Of a stretch of DNA of 64,000 bases, positions 53,636-64,000 are shown piece by piece (position 1 is the stretch's first letter; every line of letters starts with the position of its first letter). Below the pieces are notes generated by a model that was not told where the DNA came from, searched no databases, and worked only from the letters and a program-made list of their open reading frames with translations. Source of the stretch: Verrucomicrobiaceae bacterium (GTDB lineage Bacteria > Pseudomonadota > Gammaproteobacteria > Pseudomonadales > CAMLJR01); the NCBI GenBank assembly GCA_028293825.1, contig JAQGNY010000026.1, forward strand, positions 150,726 to 214,725, written 5' to 3'. The position numbers were made by a program, and so were the translations under genes.

Positions 53636-54187
53636 ATGCCGACCCTAGAATTCTCGGTGGAGCGAATCAGCACGCCCACCGGCACTGTGCTGATCGTCAC
53701 CGACACCGAGCGCTGTTTACGCGCTGTCGACTGGGATGATTACGCGCAGCGGATGTTGAAGTTATTGCGCCGTCACTACGGTGAAAACGCCGTGACACTA
53801 AAGGAAACGACGCATGTATCGGCGGCCTCCCGCGCGCTTTCGGCTTATTTTGAAGGGGATTTCGACGCGCTAGCTAAGCTGCCGACGGCGACCAATGGCA
53901 CCGCATTTCAGCGCACTGTATGGGACGCCTTGCGCCGTATTCCGCACGGGCAAACCACGAGTTACGGCGCGCTGGCTGCGACAATCGGCAATCCCAGCGC
54001 GACCCGCGCGGTCGGATTGGCGAATGGCTCGAACCCCATCGCGATTGTGGTTCCCTGCCATCGAGTGATTGGCGCCAATGGTGCGCTAACGGGATTCGGC
54101 GGCGGCTTGGGTCGCAAACGCTGGCTGTTGACGCACGAGGGCACGGCTTGTGTTGCCGGGCTGGATACGCAACTCGCCATGCTTTAA
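53636..54187 (+). CDS. ogt: Methylated-DNA--protein-cysteine methyltransferase
   Basis: 183 residues starting MPTLEFSVERISTPTG after AAGGAG. The active site PCHRV (in AIVVPCHRVIGANG) carries the acceptor cysteine. The DNA-binding helix region is FQRTVWDALRRIPHGQTTSY with SATRAVG (arginine finger), and the C-terminal GFGGGLGRKRWLL closes the fold. It removes O6-methylguanine by irreversible self-alkylation. There is no AraC-like domain, so it is Ogt and not Ada. Confidence 0.94.
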   Translation: MPTLEFSVERISTPTGTVLIVTDTERCLRAVDWDDYAQRMLKLLRRHYGENAVTLKETTHVSAASRALSAYFEGDFDALAKLPTATNGTAFQRTVWDALRRIPHGQTTSYGALAATIGNPSATRAVGLANGSNPIAIVVPCHRVIGANGALTGFGGGLGRKRWLLTHEGTACVAGLDTQLAML

Positions 54188-54356
54188 TCGGCTCAAAATG
54201 TCGCGCGTGGACATCGCAATTTGTTCAAGCAATCCAGTCACGTAGCAGGCAAATAATGCTCACTCCCCACAGTGTTAAAAGATGGTCACTTGGACGCCAA
54301 CACAGCCTGTTGTAACGTAACCGGCCAGTAACAATAAGAGTGCGAGGGTAGAGTAA

Positions 54357-55658
54357 ATGGCAAACGGTAAATCGTCAGAAGCAGTGCTCGGCGCCGGTCC
54401 ATGGTCGAATCCATTGATCACACCCGAGCAAATCGAATTGGAAAAATTAACGCTCGCGGTTGCCGCCAGCCCGGCGGTGCGCCAAGCGCGCGAGCAGGCG
54501 CGGGCATTGCTGCTCGAAGACGCCACCGCGAACACAGCAGATGGTGCGGCCAGCTTGGATCGCGCGCTCGATCAATGGCTGATTGCGCAGGTCGTCGCGA
54601 CCGTTAATAACGATCCGTCCCGGCCGAAACTATTTTGGGCCATCGATAACACACCGCGGCATTGGTTTGGCCATGTGTTTCCCGGCGGCGCAGTCGCTAT
54701 CGACAACCCCGACAACGTCAACCGCACTGCGGCGCTGGATGGCCGTTGGTCCTACGTACTCGAAGGCAAATTCGGCAAACCCGCTGCGGCGCAAACCAGC
54801 TTTAACGTCACCGGCGCGAAAGGCGGTCAGTTGCGCTGGGGCGATGCCATCGCCACGCTAATAAATCACGCGATCGTCACTGATGCCGACGGACGTTTCA
54901 GCGTTACGCTCGATCAGACCCCAGCGAATGGTCGCAGCAATCACCTGCAATTAGTCGATGGCCCATTAACGCTGGCAGTGCGCGACAGTCACTCGGACTG
55001 GCGCCAGCAGCCTACGGCTTTCACGCTGCGCGTGGTAGCCGGCCCCGAATTACTTGCGCAAAAAAGCGAGCAAGAGCTTGCAGAGGAAAGCGCGGCGGGC
55101 CTCGTCGAATTCGTTAAATATTGGGTCGCTTTCAAAAATACGTTCTGGAATACACCGCCCTACAACGAAATGGTTGGCCCGAATTTTCGCAGGGCCGAAG
55201 GCGGTTGGGGTACTCAGGCTGGCGGGCGCTTTCTGCTGGAAGCCGACGAAGCACTGGTTATCACCACGACCTCCGGCGGCGCCGAATACACCGGCTTTCA
55301 AATCAGCGATGCCTGGACGATTTCGCCAACGCCGATTTATCTGACCACCAGCCGCAATCTGACGCAGCTGCACGCAAACCCGGATGGCTCTTACAGCTAT
55401 GTGGTTTCGTTGGTCGATCCTGGCGCGGCGAATTGGATCGATACTGCAGGCTTGCACGACGGTTGGTTCATGTTGCGCTGGCAAAATCTGTCGGCCGATG
55501 CGGACGGCGCTGAGCTGGTCAAATCAACACGCGTGGTCAAACTGGCGGAGCTGCACACGGCACTGCCGGCTAACTCACCACAGGCCGATGTAAAACTGCG
55601 CCAACGCGAAACACTGGATCGCATCGCGCAGCATAAAACGCGGTCGGCAAAGGTTTAG
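54357..55658 (+). CDS. DUF1214-family protein, paralogue C
   Basis: 433 residues starting MANGKSSEAVLGAGPW after GAGGGTAGAG. It has the same motif order as paralogues A and B: NPDNVNRTAALDGRW, PANGRSNHLQ, RRAEGGWGTQAGGRF, YTGFQISDAW and ANWIDTAGLHDG with RWQ. It differs in losing the Tyr-Arg of NPDNxYR. The role is unknown. It is followed by a 17-bp inverted repeat and then a terminator, and marks the last gene before the decayed boundary of the nuclease/helicase island. Confidence 0.72.
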   Translation: MANGKSSEAVLGAGPWSNPLITPEQIELEKLTLAVAASPAVRQAREQARALLLEDATANTADGAASLDRALDQWLIAQVVATVNNDPSRPKLFWAIDNTPRHWFGHVFPGGAVAIDNPDNVNRTAALDGRWSYVLEGKFGKPAAAQTSFNVTGAKGGQLRWGDAIATLINHAIVTDADGRFSVTLDQTPANGRSNHLQLVDGPLTLAVRDSHSDWRQQPTAFTLRVVAGPELLAQKSEQELAEESAAGLVEFVKYWVAFKNTFWNTPPYNEMVGPNFRRAEGGWGTQAGGRFLLEADEALVITTTSGGAEYTGFQISDAWTISPTPIYLTTSRNLTQLHANPDGSYSYVVSLVDPGAANWIDTAGLHDGWFMLRWQNLSADADGAELVKSTRVVKLAELHTALPANSPQADVKLRQRETLDRIAQHKTRSAKV

Positions 55659-55686
55659 TCTGCCGGACGACACGCCGCGGCAGAAG

Positions 55687-55730
55687 ACCCTAATACGGCG
55701 AGCGCTGTGTAAAGCTCGCCGTATTAGGGT
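55687..55730. repeat. 17-bp perfect inverted repeat
   Basis: Arms 55687-55703 and 55714-55730 (ACCCTAATACGGCGAGC and its complement) enclose a 10-base loop, 29 bp after the stop of the DUF1214 gene. The stem is strong but no T run follows on the plus strand, so it may be a rho-dependent or structural end, or a recombination or insertion remnant. Confidence 0.75.
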
Positions 55731-55787
55731 ACGACTCCTGGTTGTCTATTTATAAAAATTTATATTTATCAAATAGATAAAATTAAG

Positions 55788-55814
55788 AAGCCGAGTTATT
55801 ACTCGGCTTTTTTC
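55788..55814 (+). terminator. Rho-independent terminator
   Basis: An eight-base stem AAGCCGAG / CTCGGCTT with a six-base loop is followed by a run of T to 55813. It is placed to stop transcription from the DUF1214 gene before the gene-free stretch. Confidence 0.8.
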
Positions 55815-56601
55815 TATGCTTTCTGACTTATATGTGTGTGTAGGTTCTCAAAATTGCTGGTTTTTTGGCCCTTGATTGTTGATTGCCGAGAGTATTTGAT
55901 CCCACGTTTCCAAGGGGCATTAACCCAGTGGGCAACATTTAAAAGTCGCTCGATCAATAGATTAATTCGATGCCAGCGGGTCAGTGCATTCCGGCATTAT
56001 TCTATTAACTGGGTCAATTGGACGCAGAATCCAACAGTTAATGGTTATTCATTCATCACTGCGAAACAAGAATGAAAATGGGGTTCGCAAGATCATTTTT
56101 TTATTTGAACTCTCTGTAACTGCATGTTTTTAAAAAAAATGAATCATTTTGTCCATGTTCCATTGCTGAACTGAATCATTTTGTCCACATTAGGACGGTT
56201 GCTTCCATTTCGGGACAAGTAATACGGCATCTGCAACGAACGGGGCTGTCTCGATCAAAAAGAAGGGAAGAGCGTTTTTGAGGATGGAGCGGAATATTTT
56301 TATCAATGCTGCCAAGCATTCAAATTTATTGAAGCGGCAATTCGGCTTGGTTTAGTAAAGCGTTGTTTAGCAATTTGCGATTGGTGTTAGGGCGGCTATC
56401 GACCCAAAGCCGCCGATCGCGCGAATCATGCTGGCAGCTGAAACCGACCAACCCAATGAGCAATATCTGTGCGGCCAAATTGACGCCGAGAACTGCTCCC
56501 TAAACCTCATCGCGCCGTTACGTGCTAGTCAAATACACTCGCAAAGCTTCCGGCCGCGCGGCATTTGCATCGTCTTAGATCAAAGGGAGATGCCGAGAAC
56601 T
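55815..56601. other. Gene-free, AT-richer boundary of the nuclease/helicase island
   Basis: About 790 bp with only short broken frames. It contains two direct copies of TGAATCATTTTGTCCA at 56140 and 56172 (32-bp spacing) and a GGCGGCT/AGCCGCC hairpin near 56390-56413. No transposase fragment could be recognised. It looks like the scar of a mobile element next to an acquired defence locus. Confidence 0.45.
56140..56188. repeat. Two 16-17-bp direct repeats at 32-bp spacing
   Basis: TGAATCATTTTGTCCAT at 56140-56156 and TGAATCATTTTGTCCAC at 56172-56188. Closely spaced repeated boxes of this kind occur as transposase-binding sites near the ends of some insertion sequences (for example the IS21 family) and as iterons. 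No matching element is complete here. Confidence 0.6.
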
Positions 56602-58440
56602 TTACGTCGCGATGCGGATTTGATTAGGCAATAGCAGCTTGCTATGAATGAGTTCCGCTCGTGCCCCTTCAGGATCGGCGGTGAACAATAGGACACGTAG
56701 ATCTTCCTTCGCGCGGGAGAACGAGACATATGCGAGTTTCTGAGTTACTGACCGCTGCCGCTCCGTGGGCTCGCCGGCCGTCAGCGGTGTCAGGACTTTA
56801 CTAAAACTGTAATGGCTCCATGCGGCCTCAACATCGTCATAGACGACCACGACTTTTTCATATTGCTCACCCTTCACTCCGTGCTGCGTGCTATGGGCCG
56901 TGTTGTTATCAATATAGTTGGAGTAACAAGAGACGGGCCCGGGCGTCATTTGGAGCAGCGAGTCTGCGAGCCAATCTCCTTTGTCGAGGCCGTGAAGATC
57001 CTCATCAAACTCCTCGACCCGAGGGGCGCGATCAAGATGCTCGCACAACCTCTCGGAAGGCTGAATGATCTGCTTGTCGATACAGAAGCGGAGTATGGCG
57101 CCGATCGTCTCGGTGTCCCATAAAGCTCGCAACTGGGCAACCAATGCGTTCGCGGTCTCGATCATCAGCTTCAGCGACTTCCCTGCATTCAAGCCATTGA
57201 CCGCGAAAGCTGGACTATCATGCCGTAACAAATTGATGATCTTTCGCCCGTCACCCTGTTCTTGGGCAGTGATCAGCGGGCAAATCGTCGAAAGAAAGGG
57301 CTTGAGAAGGAAATGCTCGCCGGCCTCGAACGCATCTTGCGCGCGAGACGAGGCATAGTCGCCAGTGAAGAGACGGTTGAGATCGGCAAAACCCAGCCTC
57401 CGCGCGATCATTTGACGCACGAGGAAGAGCTTCATAACGTCGTCGCGCCCGGTCCATCCCCAGTCTGCGACCGCAGCGTCCATCCGCGCCAGTGCGCGCT
57501 CTACCTGCTCCTCTGAATAACGCTTACGCGGTTCCGTTGGCTCTTCGGCCTTGACCAGCAGGAGTTCGACACTGCCTTCACATGCCTTATTGTCGCCGGC
57601 GGCGTATTGCTCGACGTCGCCACGAAAGGCGTTGAGAAGCCGAATGACACTCTTTGAACAACGAAAATTCTCGGTTTTCGTGATGACTTCACCACCCTCA
57701 GGTGGTGCGAAGGCCCCCGCGCTCCGGTCATATATCTGCTGCCATGGGTCGCCAAAATAGCCGATCATCGGTAGACCCGTGCCAGCACAGACGAGATTGA
57801 GTCCCGCAACGATGCCCTCAAATGTGTCTTGCGCCTCATCGACGAAGATATACGGGAAACGTAGACCAGTGATCCGCCTGAAGGTGGCATTCTCTGCAAA
57901 CAGGAAGGTGGCGATCTCGATAATATCGTCATGGCCGATCTGGCCCTTGCCGTAATCGCTAAAACTGGTGTCGGCATACTCAAACGATTTGACCGAAGCG
58001 AGAGCGGCACGTTCTGCTGTCAGTCGCTCAATCTTGGCTCGAGCCTTGAGGGCCTTTTTGCTCTTGCCACCGTTATCGTCTGCCTTGGCTTTTTCGATAA
58101 GTGCCGGGATGCGGCTCTCGCGTAGCGCCTCCCGCATATCGTCGTGGAAACCGCCGATCTGTCCCCACAGAAAGCTGTGAAGCGTCGAGACAAGGTAGAG
58201 GTCGTCGAACCCCAACCGAGCCTTGATGACCTCGACTGCGCGTTTGGTGAAAGTGATACAGGCGATACGCTGACCATGTCTCCTAAGGGCGCTCCCCTCG
58301 CGCTCCCGTACTCGGCCGAGAGCATCGACCAGTGAGCTCGTCTTGCCCGACCCCGCGCCAGCAATCACAGCGAAGCTGCGACGGCCATCTAAGCAGTTGC
58401 GGACAATAGCATCTGCTTCGCTTTCCACTTTGGCGCTCAT
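56602..58440 (-). CDS. UvrD-like helicase, Gabija GajB-like
   Basis: 612 residues. The ATG at 58440 overlaps the TGA of the upstream nuclease gene as ATGA, and an in-frame start upstream is rejected. Superfamily 1 helicase motifs: Walker A AGAGSGKT (27-34), FTKRAVEVIKAR (Ia), FVDEAQDTFEG (II, near 200), FGDPWQQIY (III), ENFRCSKSVIRLL (IV), STQHGVKGEQYEKVVVV (V) and YVSFSRAKEDLRV (VI, near 573). In Gabija defence GajB is a UvrD/PcrA-like helicase of about 500 residues coupled to GajA; this one is longer through an insertion between motifs IV and V. Strict coupling to an OLD nuclease is the main evidence for the defence role. Confidence 0.82.
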   Translation of the reverse strand: MSAKVESEADAIVRNCLDGRRSFAVIAGAGSGKTSSLVDALGRVREREGSALRRHGQRIACITFTKRAVEVIKARLGFDDLYLVSTLHSFLWGQIGGFHDDMREALRESRIPALIEKAKADDNGGKSKKALKARAKIERLTAERAALASVKSFEYADTSFSDYGKGQIGHDDIIEIATFLFAENATFRRITGLRFPYIFVDEAQDTFEGIVAGLNLVCAGTGLPMIGYFGDPWQQIYDRSAGAFAPPEGGEVITKTENFRCSKSVIRLLNAFRGDVEQYAAGDNKACEGSVELLLVKAEEPTEPRKRYSEEQVERALARMDAAVADWGWTGRDDVMKLFLVRQMIARRLGFADLNRLFTGDYASSRAQDAFEAGEHFLLKPFLSTICPLITAQEQGDGRKIINLLRHDSPAFAVNGLNAGKSLKLMIETANALVAQLRALWDTETIGAILRFCIDKQIIQPSERLCEHLDRAPRVEEFDEDLHGLDKGDWLADSLLQMTPGPVSCYSNYIDNNTAHSTQHGVKGEQYEKVVVVYDDVEAAWSHYSFSKVLTPLTAGEPTERQRSVTQKLAYVSFSRAKEDLRVLLFTADPEGARAELIHSKLLLPNQIRIAT

Positions 58441-60521
58441 GCTGCTGCCTCTGTCGTAGCAGCAACTGGGCACAGGCGCGCCTCAAGCCAACGTAAGCCC
58501 TCGGCGATATAGCTAGGGACGATCCATTCTTCGGTGCAGGCCAAGATGTCCATGGCGAAGTCGGTCTTTTTGAAACCGTCCGATCGAATCCGGTCGTAGA
58601 CATTCTGATAGACATCATTAAGAAGCGGCGGGAGGGTTATACCGATCGACAGCGTGCCAGACCGAAGCAGTCCGAAATTCTCGTATACAACCGCCTCTTC
58701 AAGGGTACGGGGGCGCAGCGTTTTCTTGGCAGCGCCATCGGTCACAAGAATATCAGACTGGAAAGCGATGCAGCGGTCCTTCGCGGTGTGCTGTTTGTCA
58801 CCAGGGGTCAGTGCAATTAGATCGGCGACAGTGGTCTGCCCGCAGAGCTTCTTGAGAGAGGCATTGGAAGTTCGTGCACCGACGACGTCCGCCCGGCAAG
58901 CACGCGGATAGCCGGTAGGCTCCACGGAATCGAGATCCGTGATGACGAGATAGGGAATGTTGAGGAAGCTGAGCAGGCCCTCGAAACGGTGGGCATAAGC
59001 ACCTCCCACTTCTAAGATCGTAAGGTATGTGGTCCGTAGCCTCATTGCGGCGCTCTCGATCATGGCCGGCATAAGAAGCTTTTCGACGGCGCCCTCAACG
59101 AGAATGGCCGCATCGGCAAAGAACAGGTCGCAGTGTGTCAGGCGTAGATAGCGTTTGAGGAAGGCTAGCGATTCCGATGGCGACACAAGCTTACCGTCTA
59201 TCGTCTCAGCTTCCGGCTGAAAGGCACGAAGGCTGCGAACTACGGAAGCGTTGCGAATGCCAGAGGCAGCCGTCTCGCCCTCTATATGGCAGCGCTGGAA
59301 ATAGCGGACCTTCTCGAAATCCACGGCCTCCATGATGTGAGAGGAATGGGTGGTGACAACGAGCTGCGGCACGACGTCAGGTTCACCGGCTGCTTCGGCT
59401 GACTGATTAATCACCTCCCAGATATTCGAAATGAAAGTCTGCTGCACCTGAGCATGGAGATGGACTTCGGGCTCCTCGATAAAGATCATCAGGCAGAGCG
59501 GCCTGTTCTCGGCGGTCATCACCCACTGAGAATGAAAATGCCGGGCCTGAATTGCCATATAGATAAGGTTCTTAAAGCCAAGACCATTGTAAAGTTCGGG
59601 CAATTCATGTTGCCGGCTGGGGTCAACGTAGAGAAGTTCGGTGCTCCCGCGTAGCGCGGTTTCAGGACTAAGCGAGGAGATGATGCGCAGCTCTCGATCA
59701 TTAATCGACGGGACGCCGAGATGCTTAATGAGTTTGATCAGCGGGTCGAACTGCTTGGCGTAATGGTCGGTTAATTGTCTGTTGTTTTCATCGATCACAC
59801 TGTGTGCGTCGGCGGCGTGGCCAACCTGCTCGAGATTTTTCCGGTAAAAGGTGGCGAAGGCTGACGAAAGCCGGTTGCTACGGCTGCTGTCGTCGTCGTT
59901 GATGTTGCGTTGCGCATCGACAAACTCGACCCGAATCAGATGCTTCAGGAGCCGCTTGCCTTCGTCAGGGTCAAGCCTACTGGTTACAATCTCGAGCGGA
60001 ACCCCATCCTGTAATTTTTCGTCGAGCGAGAAGTGGCGAACCGCGAAATGGCGACCGAGATTTCCGTCGAGCGCTAGATATTGCGACAGTGCCTTGCCAC
60101 GCGTCCCGTCTTCCTTCGTGGGATAGGCAGCATCAAAATTCTCGCGTAGCTTCTTTGCGTCCTCGACCTCATAGGACAGTCGAATGCCGACGCGCGTTAA
60201 GTCCGAAAGCTTGGGCAGCAGCGTGAACACTCTGCCGAACGCGATGCTTTCAGGATCGATGGTGAACCACAGATCGAGGCTAATTTTGGGAAGCTGCTTC
60301 GGGTCTCCGCTAGCGATAAAGGCGTCGAAATCGGCCATTCGGGCGACCGAGAAGTCGTGAATCTTGAAATCGCGCCCCCCGAGAAAGCAGCGGAAGATTG
60401 CGGTGGCTGACGTCTTGCCACTATTGTTGGGTCCAACAAAGATAGATTCGCGTTCTTCGATGTCGATCTGTATATTTTCTAGCCGCCGGAAATTCCGAAT
60501 AGCGACACCGCTGACCCTCAT
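58437..60521 (-). CDS. OLD-family ATP-dependent nuclease, Gabija GajA-like
   Basis: 694 residues; the ATG at 60521 (MRVSGVAIRNFRRLEN) has AGAGG upstream, and a longer in-frame start at 60596 adds no family sequence. ABC-type ATPase: Walker A GPNNSGKT (30-37), Walker B LMIFIEEPEVHLH near 345, H-loop VVTTHSSHI. C-terminal TOPRIM nuclease: ILVEGAVEK near 474 (metal-binding Glu) and ITDLDSVE near 529 (DxD). Class 2 OLD nucleases are those encoded beside a UvrD-like helicase, and the pair defines Gabija. It is about 110 residues longer than the described Bacillus GajA. It probably senses or cuts phage DNA under nucleotide control. Confidence 0.85.
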   Translation of the reverse strand: MRVSGVAIRNFRRLENIQIDIEERESIFVGPNNSGKTSATAIFRCFLGGRDFKIHDFSVARMADFDAFIASGDPKQLPKISLDLWFTIDPESIAFGRVFTLLPKLSDLTRVGIRLSYEVEDAKKLRENFDAAYPTKEDGTRGKALSQYLALDGNLGRHFAVRHFSLDEKLQDGVPLEIVTSRLDPDEGKRLLKHLIRVEFVDAQRNINDDDSSRSNRLSSAFATFYRKNLEQVGHAADAHSVIDENNRQLTDHYAKQFDPLIKLIKHLGVPSINDRELRIISSLSPETALRGSTELLYVDPSRQHELPELYNGLGFKNLIYMAIQARHFHSQWVMTAENRPLCLMIFIEEPEVHLHAQVQQTFISNIWEVINQSAEAAGEPDVVPQLVVTTHSSHIMEAVDFEKVRYFQRCHIEGETAASGIRNASVVRSLRAFQPEAETIDGKLVSPSESLAFLKRYLRLTHCDLFFADAAILVEGAVEKLLMPAMIESAAMRLRTTYLTILEVGGAYAHRFEGLLSFLNIPYLVITDLDSVEPTGYPRACRADVVGARTSNASLKKLCGQTTVADLIALTPGDKQHTAKDRCIAFQSDILVTDGAAKKTLRPRTLEEAVVYENFGLLRSGTLSIGITLPPLLNDVYQNVYDRIRSDGFKKTDFAMDILACTEEWIVPSYIAEGLRWLEARLCPVAATTEAAA

Positions 60522-60789
60522 AGATAACCTCTTTGACGTTGTAATGAGAGAGTACATTGCGTAGTAATACAGAAGTGATAAATCAAATCTATCCACCTTG
60601 CGTATAGAGGACAGCCTTCTATAGAAATGTATGTTGAATTTTTGAATGTCTACTTCTCGGCCGAAGCGGACACTGAGCGGGCTTACTTACGTCACGAATT
60701 CGACGTCTGCTTTCGTTACGAGTGGATTTGCTTTAATTGATTGCTTGAAGCTAAAAAAGAGATAAAACATTAATGTCGACATCGCTTCC

Positions 60790-61683
60790 TCAAACTCGAA
60801 AACGCAACGCATCGACCAACAACGTAAATGCGGGTGAGGATTGCCGGCGACTTGGATAATACAAATGGTAGCCCGGAAAGGTAGGACACCAATCGTCCAA
60901 TACTTTTTGTAGTCGGCCCTCGGCGATATGCTCTTGCGCCATATTCTCCGGTACGTACGGCAGACCGAAACCGTCCAATGCAGCACGCAATACGCGCGCT
61001 CCATTGTTAAAAATTATTTGCCCTTCGACGCGCACGTTGAGTGCGTGGCCGTCTTTTTCAAACTCCCAGGTAAGCAGACCACCGTGGGTTGGCAATCGCA
61101 TACTGATGCAACTGTGGGCGGCCAATTCCTGCGGCGTGCGTGGTGGTGATCGTTTGGAAAAATAACTCGGAGATCCTACGACAGCTACCTGCATGTCCGG
61201 CGCGATGCGCACGGCAATCATATCCTTGGCTAATTGATCCCCGAGTCGCACGCCAGCGTCATAGCGTTGCGCAACGATATCTGTCATCCCGTAGTCAACA
61301 TTAATTTCGACTTTGATGTCTGGGTAATCCGGCAGAAATTTCGCCAGCTTTGGCCATAGCACTGTGTCGGCTGCATGCTCGGCGGTGGTAATGCGGATGG
61401 TGCCAGCGGGTTTGTCTCTCAACTCACTTAATGCTGCCAATCCGGCTTCGATTTCTTCCAAGTGCGGCCCTACCGTCGCCAGCAATCGCTCGCCTGCCTC
61501 GGTCGGCGAGACGCTGCGCGTAGTGCGCGTCAGCAGACGAATTCCCAGTCGCGTTTCCATTGCGCGGACGGTATGACTCAGCGCGGATTGAGACACGCCG
61601 AGCTGTGCCGCCGCGCGCGTAAAACTGCCTGCGCGCGCCACGGCGACAAACGCTTGCAGATCGTTGAGGTTTTCGCGCGACAT
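60790..61683 (-). CDS. LysR-family transcriptional regulator
   Basis: 297 residues: an N-terminal HTH (LQAFVAVARAGSFTRAAAQL then GVSQSALSHTVRAMETRLG) and a C-terminal substrate-binding domain of the CrgA/DmlR-like type. It is divergent from the aldo/keto reductase at 61801 with a 117-bp spacer holding a 12-bp palindrome, so it very probably controls that gene. The 60522-60789 stretch downstream of it holds no supported gene. Confidence 0.92.
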   Translation of the reverse strand: MSRENLNDLQAFVAVARAGSFTRAAAQLGVSQSALSHTVRAMETRLGIRLLTRTTRSVSPTEAGERLLATVGPHLEEIEAGLAALSELRDKPAGTIRITTAEHAADTVLWPKLAKFLPDYPDIKVEINVDYGMTDIVAQRYDAGVRLGDQLAKDMIAVRIAPDMQVAVVGSPSYFSKRSPPRTPQELAAHSCISMRLPTHGGLLTWEFEKDGHALNVRVEGQIIFNNGARVLRAALDGFGLPYVPENMAQEHIAEGRLQKVLDDWCPTFPGYHLYYPSRRQSSPAFTLLVDALRFRV

Positions 61684-61689
61684 TGATGA

Positions 61690-63822
<2,133 letters not shown>

Positions 63823-63886
63823 TTAACGTATTTCGGTTGAGAAAAACTTTTCAGAAACCACTATTTTTCGAAAAGAGGAAATTGCA

Positions 63887-64000
63887 ATGACCAACGTTAT
63901 CGTCGTCATTGGTGCCGGCTCAATCGGTCAGGCAATTGCGCGGCGCGTCAGCGCAGGCAAACACGTTTTACTCGCTGATCTGCATCGAGACAATGCCGAT
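63887..64000 (+). CDS. Short-chain dehydrogenase/reductase, N-terminus (cut by window end)
   Basis: 38 residues visible, starting MTNVIVVIGAGSIGQAIAR after AAGAGGAA. GAGSIGQ fits the TGxxxGxG-type Rossmann nucleotide site of SDR enzymes, and LLADLH is the second strand with the Asp that reads the cofactor ribose. It continues the plus-strand reductase run under the LysR regulator. The catalytic YxxxK lies outside the window. Confidence 0.75.
   Translation, partial: MTNVIVVIGAGSIGQAIARRVSAGKHVLLADLHRDNAD

Noticed and set aside
56428..56634. 68-codon plus-strand frame at the end of the helicase gene
   Set aside because: Runs into the helicase 3' end on the opposite strand, with no family or ribosome site.
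60627..60740. 38-residue plus-strand frame (MYVEFLNVYF...) downstream of the LysR gene
   Set aside because: Weak ribosome site, no recognisable feature, and lies in a spacer between two leftward genes; unsupported.

Overview
The window looks like chromosomal DNA of a GC-rich, free-living gammaproteobacterium; the genus cannot be fixed from the sequence. The housekeeping genes (oxidative pentose-phosphate enzymes, LysR/TetR/YafY regulators, an MFS exporter, Ogt) are of proteobacterial type. There are no rRNA or tRNA genes and no CRISPR array.

Layout. (1) 1-2753: aldo/keto reductase (cut by the window edge), MFS exporter and a divergent LysR regulator. (2) 2764-7973: about eleven short, mutually unrelated genes, all on the minus strand. 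Integron attC-like sites or long inverted repeats lie between several of them, and no integrase is present: a cassette array of the CALIN type. (3) 8273-8566: fourteen uninterrupted 21-bp tandem units. (4) 8672-9988: the first of three DUF1214-family paralogues; the others are at 48587 and 54357.

(5) 10187-35781: the main system, a single minus-strand, tightly packed contractile-tail locus. In transcription order it encodes sheath (with a frameshift), tube, an unknown assembly-type protein, a hub adaptor, gpD-like hub, gpV-like spike, PAAR tip, gp25 wedge, gpJ and gpI-like baseplate proteins, a small beta-rich protein, and two proteins sharing a DWN...HxH module (one a long coiled coil). It continues with a possible 36-residue protein, two beta-rich proteins, an 1106-residue helical protein, and a 1776-residue YD/RHS protein with an internal HExxH motif. 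No capsid, terminase, lysis gene, ClpV or T6SS membrane complex is present, and neither is the AAA+ ATPase usual in extracellular contractile injection systems. It therefore reads as a divergent contractile injection system with an RHS/metallopeptidase-like cargo or tip, not a prophage or T6SS. This is the strongest candidate for an undescribed system here.

(6) 36428-37996: methyltransferase and RBBP9-like hydrolase. (7) 38058-46564: a carbohydrate operon (transketolase, 6-phosphogluconate dehydrogenase, glucose-6-phosphate dehydrogenase, GH15 glucoamylase, ROK sugar kinase) that could take glucose from alpha-glucans into the pentose-phosphate pathway. (8) 46950-55658: Tim44-domain protein, a 46-residue charged protein, two DUF1214 paralogues, YafY/VOC pair, a decayed DUF58 gene, PhnB-like VOC protein, a TetR/tautomerase divergent pair around a perfect 24-bp palindrome, and Ogt. 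(9) 55659-60521: a decayed gene-free boundary, then an OLD-family nuclease plus UvrD-like helicase pair resembling the Gabija anti-phage system. (10) 60790-64000: LysR regulator, two aldo/keto reductases and the start of a short-chain dehydrogenase.

Single-base frameshifts interrupt the sheath, one aldo/keto reductase, the tautomerase and one cassette gene. Some lie in homopolymers, so assembly indels must be excluded before calling these genes dead.
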